Shown here piece after piece: positions 1 through 5,062 of a stretch of 12,502 nucleotides of DNA; positions within the stretch are counted from its first letter, which is position 1, and each line of letters starts with the position of its first letter. Position numbers and translations under genes: made by a program. A model generated the notes under the pieces. That model saw only the letters and a list, made by a program, of their open reading frames with translations, ran no database searches and was not told where the DNA came from. The DNA lies in contig JAQVAR010000017.1 of assembly GCA_028690725.1 (NCBI GenBank), positions 1 through 12,502 of the forward strand, given 5' to 3'. The stretch comes from Candidatus Iainarchaeum sp. (GTDB taxonomy: Archaea; Iainarchaeota; Iainarchaeia; Iainarchaeales; JAAZKV01).

Positions 1-448
1 TATCCAATTTTGAAAGTAATTTAATAGAATTTTTTAATTGTTTTTTGTTACCACCAAAAGAAGTTGTACCAATCCCATTAACAAAAAGAGTATCGCCAGT
101 AAACAAATTATTTTTTATTAGAAAACAAACAGAATCCTTTGTGTGACCAGGAACAAAAATTGTTTTTATTTTGATTCCAAAAATTTCGAACAAAGGATTA
201 TTTTTTAATTCCTCAAAATTTTTTAAAGGAATACCTCTTGATTTAAAATATTCAACTAATTCAATATGGTCAGGATGAGAATGAGTTATTAATAATAATC
301 TTATTTTCAAATTGTTTTTCTGAATTTCTTTTTCTATTAAATCTTTTTCTCCAGTAGGATCAATTATTATTGTTTCATTATTTTTGCCCACAATCAAATA
401 AGAATAATTATTATCAAAACCAAAAACATTTAATTGAATTATTTTCAT
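1..448 (-). CDS. Metallo-beta-lactamase-fold hydrolase, glyoxalase II-like (3' end cut by window edge)
   Basis: The ATG lies at 448 and 149 codons are visible before the left edge, with no stop. Metal-binding signatures are plain: the HxHxDH motif THSHPDHI with H56, H58, D60 and H61, the third-ligand motif PGHT with H102, and TGDTLF with the bridging D119. This is the layout of the metallo-beta-lactamase superfamily subgroup that includes hydroxyacylglutathione hydrolase-like enzymes, which usually hydrolyse thioesters at a dinuclear metal site. The GRxD segment that usually follows TGDTLF reads GTTSFGG, so the substrate pocket may differ. There is no signal peptide, so it is probably cytoplasmic. 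A TTTAAA box at 470-475 lies about 25 nt upstream, consistent with a leaderless start at this ATG. The exact substrate cannot be told. Family assignment is secure, specific enzyme name is not. Confidence 0.9.
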   Translation of the reverse strand, partial: MKIIQLNVFGFDNNYSYLIVGKNNETIIIDPTGEKDLIEKEIQKNNLKIRLLLITHSHPDHIELVEYFKSRGIPLKNFEELKNNPLFEIFGIKIKTIFVPGHTKDSVCFLIKNNLFTGDTLFVNGIGTTSFGGNKKQLKNSIKLLSKLD

Positions 449-469
449 AAATACTTTTTGTTAGAAATG

Positions 470-475
470 TTTAAA
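470..475 (-). promoter_or_regulatory. TATA-like box for the metallo-beta-lactamase gene
   Basis: TTTAAA is centred about 25 nt upstream of the ATG at 448 when read on the minus strand. That is the expected spacing from an archaeal TATA box to the start of a leaderless transcript. Confidence 0.5.
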
Positions 476-512
476 TTTTGTTATAGGAAAAAAATATTGC
501 TACTAAGAACAA

Positions 513-521
513 TTTAAAAAT
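513..521 (+). promoter_or_regulatory. TATA-like box for the lipoprotein gene
   Basis: TTTAAAAAT is centred about 26 nt before the ATG at 543, fitting a leaderless archaeal transcript. No Shine-Dalgarno sequence is visible before that ATG. Confidence 0.5.
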
Positions 522-542
522 AATATTAAACATAATGAAAAT

Positions 543-947
543 ATGAAAAAAAATATTATTGTATTAATTTTGGTAATATTGTTTGCTTTTGGTTGTTTAG
601 GTCCAACAATAGAAAAACCTGTTGAAGAAGGAATTAAATGCAATGATTTGGATTGTATAATAAAAAATTTTTCAGAATGTAAAAAAGCATTTGGAACAAC
701 AATTGAAGAGGAAGAAGAAGCATTTATACAAATTTTGGAACCTTTTGGAGAAAAATGCGAAGTGTATTTTAGATTAGAAAAATCATCAAAATTACCAGAA
801 ATATTATTTGGTTTAGATGCAAAATGCAAATTGTCTTTAAATGAATTGATTGAATTACAAGAAACAATGAATATTGAAGAACTTGATTGTGAAGGACCAT
901 TATATGAAGTTGCTATAAATGCAAAGAATCTTGGTTTAATACAATAA
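543..947 (+). CDS. Small predicted lipoprotein, seven cysteines, unknown function
   Basis: This 134-residue protein starts with two lysines, a hydrophobic stretch at residues 5-17 and then a lipobox-like FAFGC with Cys18. That predicts a lipid-anchored protein on the outer face of the membrane. The mature part has six more cysteines (33, 38, 46, 72, 95, 116), enough for three disulfides, and an acidic run EEEEE near residue 55. I do not recognise the domain. The lipobox is imperfect (Phe at -2, Ala at -3) but within what archaeal lipoproteins tolerate. A TTTAAAAAT box 26 nt upstream supports this start and independent transcription. The reverse-strand reading frame over the same stretch is a shadow. 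The protein is probably real because of its clean signal and codon use, but its role is unknown. Confidence 0.75.
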   Translation: MKKNIIVLILVILFAFGCLGPTIEKPVEEGIKCNDLDCIIKNFSECKKAFGTTIEEEEEAFIQILEPFGEKCEVYFRLEKSSKLPEILFGLDAKCKLSLNELIELQETMNIEELDCEGPLYEVAINAKNLGLIQ

Positions 948-980
948 GTGAGCTTTTTAAAACTTCTTGGACAAAATTTT

Positions 981-988
981 TTTATATA
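981..988 (+). promoter_or_regulatory. TATA box likely serving tRNA-Asp
   Basis: TTTATATA is a consensus archaeal TATA box. Transcription would start near 1010, leaving a leader of about 48 nt before the mature tRNA 5' end at 1059. That leader contains AAAGGTGTT (1030-1038), complementary to nine bases of the hairpin downstream of the tRNA. Confidence 0.45.
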
Positions 989-1058
989 ATAATTTTAATT
1001 TATTAATATAATATTTCAAAAAAAATACCAAAGGTGTTTGATTCAATGAAATATTGTT

Positions 1059-1214
1059 GCCCTGATAGTCTAGCGGTTAGGATGCACCCCTGTCAGAATT
1101 TTTATTAAAAATTCATTAAAATAATTTGGACCATTTAAAAATTGCTCAAAAAATGAATTAATAATAAAGAATTGCTGTTCGGGTGCGACTCGGGTTCAAG
1201 TCCCGGTCAGGGCG
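1059..1214 (+). tRNA. tRNA-Asp(GTC) with an 84-nt intron
   Basis: The exons form a complete cloverleaf. The 5' exon is 1059-1095 and the 3' exon 1180-1214. The acceptor GCCCTGA pairs perfectly with TCAGGGC, and the D stem is GTCT/GGAT. The anticodon stem is CACCC/GGGTG around loop CTGTCAC, giving anticodon GTC. The T arm is TCGGG-TTCAAGT-CCCGG, and the discriminator base is G73, as expected for tRNA-Asp. No CCA is encoded. The intron sits at the canonical archaeal 37/38 position. A TTTATATA box at 981-988 probably drives it. Confidence in type is high because the spliced product matches standard numbering throughout. Confidence 0.95.
1096..1179 (+). other. Intron of tRNA-Asp with a relaxed bulge-helix-bulge fold
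   Basis: The 84-nt intron lies between tRNA positions 37 and 38. The exon stem CACCC/GGGTG leads to a three-base bulge TT^C (1178-1180). A four-position central helix follows, CTGT (1090-1093) against GCTG (1174-1177), with one T-T mismatch. The opposite bulge is CA^G (1094-1096). A ten-pair intron stem follows: AATTTTTATT (1097-1106) with AATAAAGAATT (1163-1173), one A bulged. Both cuts fall between the second and third bulge bases, as archaeal tRNA splicing endonuclease requires. An alternative local hairpin, GAATTTTT/AAAAATTC, is also possible at 1096-1114. Confidence 0.85.
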
Positions 1215-1245
1215 TACTCATTTTAAAAAAAAAATATTTAGGAAT

Positions 1246-1270
1246 GCAACACCTTTTCTAAAGGGGTTGC
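1246..1270 (+). repeat. Strong hairpin downstream of tRNA-Asp (copy A of a tRNA-flanking element)
   Basis: Arms GCAACACCTTT (1246-1256) and AAAGGGGTTGC (1260-1270) pair at 10 of 11 positions around a TCT loop. A related sequence lies at 2708-2730 after the tRNA-Thr gene. The two align over CAACAC..CTAAA..GG..TTGCG with two single-base gaps and two substitutions. In this AT-rich background such a GC-containing match is unlikely to be chance. It could be a 3' processing or termination element, or part of a tRNA-derived repeat. Confidence 0.6.
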
Positions 1271-1294
1271 GGAGTTAAAGCCCCGGTCAGGGCG
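1263..1294 (+). pseudogene. Degenerate copy of the 3' part of tRNA-Asp
   Basis: Bases 1278-1294 (AAGCCCCGGTCAGGGCG) repeat the tRNA-Asp 3' end at 1198-1214 with one substitution, exactly 80 nt downstream. Further upstream the resemblance weakens but continues (GGGGTTGCG against CGGGTGCG, TTAAAG against TTCAAG). There is no matching 5' half nearby, so it is not a second tRNA gene. It may be a remnant of duplication, or a scar of recombination at the tRNA 3' end. Confidence 0.6.
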
Positions 1295-1420
1295 TTTGGA
1301 CGACAATTGATAAACCTTAATTTAATTTTTAACATTCATTTATTTTTTCTTTTATAATATAATTTGTTCCATTAAATTAACTTATCAATATTAGAATAAT
1401 TTTCAAGAAAAATAATATTG
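1295..1420. other. AT-rich intergenic region, nothing recognised
   Basis: This stretch lies between the tRNA-Asp remnant and the end of the small coiled-coil gene. I see no gene, hairpin of note or repeat. It probably carries the 3' end of the minus-strand transcript. Confidence 0.5.
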
Positions 1421-1651
1421 TTATTTGTTGTTAATTAATTTTTTTCTTGCTTTTTCTGATTGTATTGAACGAACTTTTCTTTCAATACAAGCCATTTCTG
1501 ATTCTAATTCTTTGATATCTGAAATTATTTGCCTTTCATAAGCAGGATCAACTAAATTTAACTTTTTTCGTCTTTCAAAATTTTTCTCAAGATTCTCTTT
1601 CATCCTACGTTTTCTATCATAATCTATTTTTAATTCGCTAATATTATCCAT
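1421..1651 (-). CDS. Small charged coiled-coil protein, unknown function
   Basis: This is a 76-residue, highly charged protein. Residues 8-32 (YDRKRRMKENLEKNFERRKK region) and 38-72 look like helical, coiled-coil segments, separated by a short LNLVDPAY linker, suggesting a helical hairpin. It has no signal peptide, membrane segment or recognisable catalytic motif. The ATG at 1651 is 25 nt from the TTTAAA centre at 1676.5, which also serves the divergent methyltransferase gene. That promoter geometry is the main reason to accept such a short gene. The function is unknown. A nucleic-acid or ribosome-associated role would be a guess. Confidence 0.6.
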   Translation of the reverse strand: MDNISELKIDYDRKRRMKENLEKNFERRKKLNLVDPAYERQIISDIKELESEMACIERKVRSIQSEKARKKLINNK

Positions 1652-1673
1652 ACTAAATAATAATAAATAAGAG

Positions 1674-1681
1674 TTTAAAAA
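1674..1681. promoter_or_regulatory. Shared bidirectional TATA box
   Basis: TTTAAAAA contains the palindrome TTTAAA (1674-1679). Its centre is about 25 nt from the ATG at 1651 on the minus strand and about 27 nt from the ATG at 1704 on the plus strand. One box could therefore place leaderless transcripts at both starts. There is no other TATA-like element with correct spacing for either gene. Confidence 0.5.
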
Positions 1682-1703
1682 TAGAATTAAAACAACTTAT
1701 TTG

Positions 1704-2585
1704 ATGAAAAAAACGTTTTACCCAAAAGAGTTCATAGAAAAATACAAAAAATTGTTAGGAGAAGAATGGGATGAATTCTTCAAAACAATAAGTAAAAAAG
1801 AAGAGAAAAGCATTTGGATAAACAATAAAAAAACAGATATTGAAAAAATAAAACAAAAAATGTTGGAAAAAAACATTGTCTTAAAGAAATACTCTTTTTC
1901 TGAATGGGCTTTTGGAATTAATTATAAAAAACCAGGTGATTTAGAAGAATATAAAAAAGGAGAAATTTCAATACAAGAAAAAGCATCAATGTTACCAGTA
2001 ATTATATTAAATGTTAAAAAAGAAAATATTGTTTTGGATGCTTGTGCTTCACCAGGAATGAAAACAATTCAATTAAGTAATATAGCAAAAAAAGTAATTG
2101 CATTAGATGTTAACACAAAAAGAACAAAAATACTACTACATAACAAAAATTTTTTTGGATTAGATAATGTTTTTGTGAAAAGAATGGATGTTAGAAATTT
2201 TAAAGAAAAATTTGATAAAATATTATTGGATGCTCCTTGTTCTAGTGAGGGATTAGTTAGAAAAAAAAGAGATGCATTAAAAGGATGGACACAAGAAATA
2301 GTTTTAAAAAAATCAAAAATACAAAAAGAATTATTGTTACATTGTTTTGATTTGTTAAATAAAAATGGAGAACTTGTTTATAGCACTTGTTCTTTTGCTC
2401 CAGAAGAAAATGAAGAAGTAATATTATACTTATTAGAAAAAAGAAAAAATGCTGTAATAGTTCCAATAAAATTAGAAGGAATTAAAATAAGAAAAAATTT
2501 GTTATGTGAAAATTGTATTAGATTATGGCCACAAGATAATGATACACAACAATTTTTTATTGCAAAAATAAAAAAAGTTAATTAA
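1704..2585 (+). CDS. RNA m5C methyltransferase, NSUN/RsmB (Trm4-like) family
   Basis: This 293-residue SAM-dependent enzyme is predicted to methylate cytosine C5 in RNA, most likely tRNA. Visible motifs are QEKASMLP at 91-98, the SAM-binding DACASPGMKT at 112-121, and ALD with D135. DAPCSSEG at 176-183 carries C179, and YSTCSF at 226-231 carries the catalytic-type C229. These two cysteines define the family. The C-terminus DTQQFFIAKI matches the family's usual FFIAKL ending. Size and absence of a PUA domain resemble archaeal Trm4-like enzymes that modify tRNA near position 48/49, rather than NSUN6-type enzymes. A TTG at 1701 could start one residue earlier, but ATG 1704 fits the TTTAAA box 27 nt upstream. 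tRNA-Thr begins 19 nt after the stop, possibly on the same transcript. The target base is inferred, not shown. Confidence 0.92.
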   Translation: MKKTFYPKEFIEKYKKLLGEEWDEFFKTISKKEEKSIWINNKKTDIEKIKQKMLEKNIVLKKYSFSEWAFGINYKKPGDLEEYKKGEISIQEKASMLPVIILNVKKENIVLDACASPGMKTIQLSNIAKKVIALDVNTKRTKILLHNKNFFGLDNVFVKRMDVRNFKEKFDKILLDAPCSSEGLVRKKRDALKGWTQEIVLKKSKIQKELLLHCFDLLNKNGELVYSTCSFAPEENEEVILYLLEKRKNAVIVPIKLEGIKIRKNLLCENCIRLWPQDNDTQQFFIAKIKKVN

Positions 2586-2604
2586 TATTAATTATTATAT
2601 TAAC

Positions 2605-2690
2605 GCCTTTATAGCTCAGTGGTAGAGTAGCTGCTTCGTAACAAAAAGCAAATTAGCAGTTGGTCGAGGGTTCAAATCCCTCTAAAGGCT
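2605..2690 (+). tRNA. tRNA-Thr(CGT) with a 14-nt intron
   Basis: The exons are 2605-2640 and 2655-2690. The acceptor GCCTTTA pairs perfectly with TAAAGGC, and the D stem is GCTC/GAGT. The anticodon stem GCTGC/GCAGT has one G-T pair at 27-43. The loop after splicing is TTCGTAA, giving anticodon CGT. The T arm GAGGG-TTCAAAT-CCCTC is perfect. The discriminator is T73, the archaeal tRNA-Thr state, which supports the assignment. No CCA is encoded. The gene begins 19 nt after the m5C methyltransferase stop codon and may be cotranscribed with it. The insertion at 37/38 must be removed to give a seven-base anticodon loop. Confidence 0.94.
2641..2654 (+). other. 14-nt intron of tRNA-Thr
   Basis: Removing 14 bases after A37 (2640) restores a normal anticodon loop. 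The fold is a reduced bulge-helix-bulge: bulge TT^A at 2653-2655, central helix TTCG (2635-2638) against CAAA (2649-2652) with one C-A mismatch, and bulge TA^A at 2639-2641. Beyond that only a single C-G pair (2642/2648) closes an AAAAA loop. It is among the shorter plausible archaeal tRNA introns. Confidence 0.8.
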
Positions 2691-2707
2691 TAAAAAAATT
2701 GGAGGTA

Positions 2708-2730
2708 CAACACTTTCTAAAAGGATTGCG
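2708..2730 (+). repeat. Hairpin-like element downstream of tRNA-Thr (copy B)
   Basis: This relative of the hairpin after tRNA-Asp reads CAACACTTT-CTA-AAAGGATTG followed by CG. Its own pairing is weaker (7 of 9 positions) but its sequence is clearly related to 1247-1271. It lies 17 nt after the tRNA discriminator base. The rest of 2691-2760 is AT-rich with no gene. It separates tRNA-Thr from the convergent hydrogenase-like gene. Confidence 0.55.
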
Positions 2731-2760
2731 TCAACAAATTTCCCTAAAAGTTTTAATAAA

Positions 2761-3609
2761 TCAAAATTTTTTTTTGAAACTTATCCCTTTAGTATATTTT
2801 TCTAAACCTTTTCTATTACCAATTTTTTCTTTTGATGATTGTTTTAAATAACTAGTTACAGAAAATTTTTTGAAAAAAATTGGTGTTTTTATTGATATTC
2901 CATCTCCACCAATACAACCACCTTTACAAAAAAGAATATCAAAAAATTTTTGTTTTGGTTTTGAATCAAACAAATTAATAATATTTCTTTGACCATCAAC
3001 AGAAATAGTTTCATTCTCTTTGAAAATTCCTTTTAAATGAAGTGTTTTTGTTAAACCACCAGGAAGAGGATATATTTTTGTATAATCATTATAGAATCTA
3101 TCAAACAAATGAGAACATTTCATTGGAATTGGTTTTTCTTTTTCAATAATATCTTTTAATTCTTTAAATGTTATTACACAATCAATCAAACCACTTTTTT
3201 TTGCCTCAATTTTTTTTGCATTACAAGGAGATAAAAAAACAATTTTGTTTTTTGAAAAATTTTTTTTAATTATTTTCGCCATAGCAATCATTGGACTATT
3301 AAATGGCAATAAAAATTTTTTTAAATTAGGATATTTTGCAATTATTAAGTTAACACTAAGAGGACAAGTACTAGAAATAAATTTTTCTTGATCTTTGTTT
3401 GAAACAATAAATTTTTGATAATTATTGTTAACCATTTTTGCTCCAAATGTTATTTCAAAAACTTTGTCAAAACCAAGGCCTTTCATCAAAGGAACAAATG
3501 TTTTGTAATCAAAATCAACTACAAAAGATGGTGCCACCATCAAAAAAACATCTTCTTTAAAAGCAAGTAATTCTAGCAAAGAAATCTGATCATCAGAATA
3601 ATTTTTCAT
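2761..3609 (-). CDS. Minimal [FeFe]-hydrogenase-like protein (H-cluster domain only)
   Basis: This 282-residue protein matches the large-subunit C-terminal domain of iron-only hydrogenases. Using the ATG at 3609, motif L1 is STCPL with C82, L2 is SPCNAKKIE with C129 and K132, and L3 is FCKGGCIGGDG with C228 and C232. These would be the four cysteines of the [4Fe-4S] part of the H-cluster, plus the Lys near the cyanide ligand. APSF (26-29), LGFDKVFEITFG (45-56) and NSP (104-106) also fit the fold. The N-terminal ferredoxin domains and a small subunit are absent. The usual TSCCP is SSTCP, so the proton-relay Cys is Thr, and the acidic relay region reads NNNY. It could be a minimal hydrogenase, a sensor-type homologue, or a non-H2 protein. 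A start at 3651 is possible, but TTAAATA at 3632-3638 lies 26 nt before 3609. No HydE/F/G maturases are in view. Confidence 0.85.
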   Translation of the reverse strand: MKNYSDDQISLLELLAFKEDVFLMVAPSFVVDFDYKTFVPLMKGLGFDKVFEITFGAKMVNNNYQKFIVSNKDQEKFISSTCPLSVNLIIAKYPNLKKFLLPFNSPMIAMAKIIKKNFSKNKIVFLSPCNAKKIEAKKSGLIDCVITFKELKDIIEKEKPIPMKCSHLFDRFYNDYTKIYPLPGGLTKTLHLKGIFKENETISVDGQRNIINLFDSKPKQKFFDILFCKGGCIGGDGISIKTPIFFKKFSVTSYLKQSSKEKIGNRKGLEKYTKGISFKKKF

Positions 3610-3631
3610 TAGAATAAATAAGTAGAAAGAG

Positions 3632-3638
3632 TATTTAA
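3632..3638 (-). promoter_or_regulatory. TATA-like box that fixes the start of the hydrogenase-like gene
   Basis: Read on the minus strand this is TTAAATA, centred 26 nt before the ATG at 3609. It lies inside the longer reading frame that begins at 3651, so it argues for the shorter 282-residue protein and for transcription independent of the upstream U32 gene. Confidence 0.45.
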
Positions 3639-3669
3639 CTTTTTTTATCAAAAAGAATTAATAAAAAAA

Positions 3670-4965
3670 TCATTTTTTGTTTTTAACAATTTTGAAAACA
3701 AGATCATTTACTCTTACCCTTTCATTAACTTTAATACCAACATTTTGACCTTTAAAAGCAACTTTTAATTCTTTGTGATGTATTTGCATTGAGGACAATT
3801 CTTGTTCCAAAAAAGTAGTATTCCCTTCTATTATTATAGAATCACCTATTTGTATTTTGTCAAACAATTTTATTTCAGCAACATTTATTTTTGCATAAAA
3901 TTTTGTTATTCTCCCAACATTAACTCTTTTTTGTGTTTGAGCAGACCCTTCAATATCAGTAAATTCTTTTTTTGAAGGCGTTTTCTCCCAAAAACCAGTT
4001 GAAAACTTCCTATTATATACTTTTGATAATTCTTTGTTCCAAAAATCAATCTTCTTTTTAGAAAAAGAATTATTTTTTATAGAATCAATTGCTTGTCTAT
4101 AACATTTTGTTGTAATAGCAATATAATCAGTTGGTTTTGTTCTGCCCTCTATTTTTAACGAAATTATTCTTGTTGCAAGTACTTTGTCAAGAATTTCTAT
4201 TGTTTTCATATCCTTTGCTGACAAAATAGTATTACCAGAAATTTTCAAAGATTTTTTTTCAAAACTATTAGGAGAACCATCTAAAAAAAAAGCAGTGGCT
4301 TCTTTTAACGAATTATAATTACAATTTTCTTCTTCTAATTGTTTAGAATCAACATGAAAAGTACGCCTACAAACTTGCAAGCATTCTCCTCTATTAGCAC
4401 TCCTACCAAAAATATCATGACTCATAAAACACCTACCACTAACAGCAATACACATTGCACCATGAACAAAAGCTTCTACTTCTAAACCAATTTTTTTAGC
4501 AAAAATAACCATTTTTTTTACTTGAGAAAAATTTAGTTCTCTTGCAAGAACAATTCTCTTGGCACCAATTTTTTTGAATTGTTTTAATGCTAATTCATTA
4601 GAAACAGAACATTGAGTAGAAACATGTAATTCTAACTTGTGTTTTTTTACTAATAACATTACTCCAAAATCAGAAGCTATTACTGCATCAACACCAACTT
4701 TTTTTGAAGCCAAAAGAATAGAATCAACTTTTTTTAATTCTTCAGGAAAAACTATTGTGTTTAATGCAAGATAACCTTTCAAATTATTTTCATGTAAATA
4801 TCGCATTAATTTTTTTAACTCTTTTTTTTCAAAATTTGTTCCAAGGTCACGCATGTTAAAACCTTTTACACCAAAATAAACTGCGTTAGCACCATTCTTT
4901 ACAGCAGCAATTGCTCCTTTAAAATCAGCAACACCCACAAGCAATTCTATTTTCTTATTTTTCAT
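3670..4965 (-). CDS. Peptidase U32 family protein, RlhA/TrhP-like RNA hydroxylation factor
   Basis: This 431-residue protein opens with KIELLVGVADFKGAIAAV and NGANAVYFGVKGFNMR, the TIM-barrel start typical of U32 proteins. It carries the family signature HGAMC...SGRCFMS...GRSANRGECLQVCRR. The four cysteines C172, C179, C195 and C199 have spacing CX6C-X15-CX3C, the arrangement known to bind an Fe-S cluster in the bacterial RNA hydroxylation proteins RlhA and TrhP. A beta-rich C-terminal part (about 340-431) resembles the extra barrel of that family. The likely role is prephenate-dependent hydroxylation of tRNA or rRNA, not proteolysis, although protease annotations exist for older members. An upstream in-frame ATG at 4998 would add 11 hydrophobic residues, but the family normally starts right before ELL, so 4965 is preferred. 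A nearby m5C methyltransferase and two tRNA genes fit an RNA-modification context. The substrate is inferred. Confidence 0.88.
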   Translation of the reverse strand: MKNKKIELLVGVADFKGAIAAVKNGANAVYFGVKGFNMRDLGTNFEKKELKKLMRYLHENNLKGYLALNTIVFPEELKKVDSILLASKKVGVDAVIASDFGVMLLVKKHKLELHVSTQCSVSNELALKQFKKIGAKRIVLARELNFSQVKKMVIFAKKIGLEVEAFVHGAMCIAVSGRCFMSHDIFGRSANRGECLQVCRRTFHVDSKQLEEENCNYNSLKEATAFFLDGSPNSFEKKSLKISGNTILSAKDMKTIEILDKVLATRIISLKIEGRTKPTDYIAITTKCYRQAIDSIKNNSFSKKKIDFWNKELSKVYNRKFSTGFWEKTPSKKEFTDIEGSAQTQKRVNVGRITKFYAKINVAEIKLFDKIQIGDSIIIEGNTTFLEQELSSMQIHHKELKVAFKGQNVGIKVNERVRVNDLVFKIVKNKK

Positions 4966-4997
4966 AAAAAACCAATTAATTATAATAAGAAAAATCA

Positions 4998-5003
4998 TTT
5001 AAA
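4998..5003 (-). promoter_or_regulatory. TATA-like box for the U32 gene
   Basis: TTTAAA on the minus strand is about 35 nt before the ATG at 4965, implying a leader of about 10 nt. It overlaps the alternative ATG at 4996-4998, which makes that longer start unlikely. Confidence 0.4.
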
Positions 5004-5027
5004 CTAGTTCTAAAATTCAAAAGACAA

Positions 5028-5047
5028 TTTTAATATACCACTTTAAA
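5028..5047 (+). promoter_or_regulatory. Probable promoter of the first surface-protein gene
   Basis: Two TATA-like boxes precede the ATG at 5063: TTTTAATATA at about 5028-5037 (31 nt upstream) and TTTAAA at 5042-5047 (18 nt upstream). The first has the better spacing. I cannot decide between them. Confidence 0.4.
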
Positions 5048-5062
5048 CTTATAATTTTTCAA

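Noticed and set aside
535..546. Tiny frame ATG-AAA-ATA-TGA overlapping the lipoprotein ATG
   Set aside because: The ATG at 535 lies only 18 nt from the TATA-like box centre, so a leaderless transcript would start after it. Probably chance.
1198..1294. Integrated element bounded by tRNA 3'-end repeats (attL/attR)
   Set aside because: Only 80 nt separate the copies, with no integrase or cargo between them, so at most this is a scar. Kept as a tRNA remnant instead.
2257..2466. Minus-strand open frame opposite the m5C methyltransferase
   Set aside because: It is antisense to a well-supported enzyme gene, rich in Phe/Leu/Ile from A-rich codons on the other strand, with no domain or promoter.
2660..2851. 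Plus-strand open frame starting inside tRNA-Thr
   Set aside because: It overlaps the tRNA 3' exon and the end of the convergent hydrogenase-like gene, and its protein has no recognisable feature.
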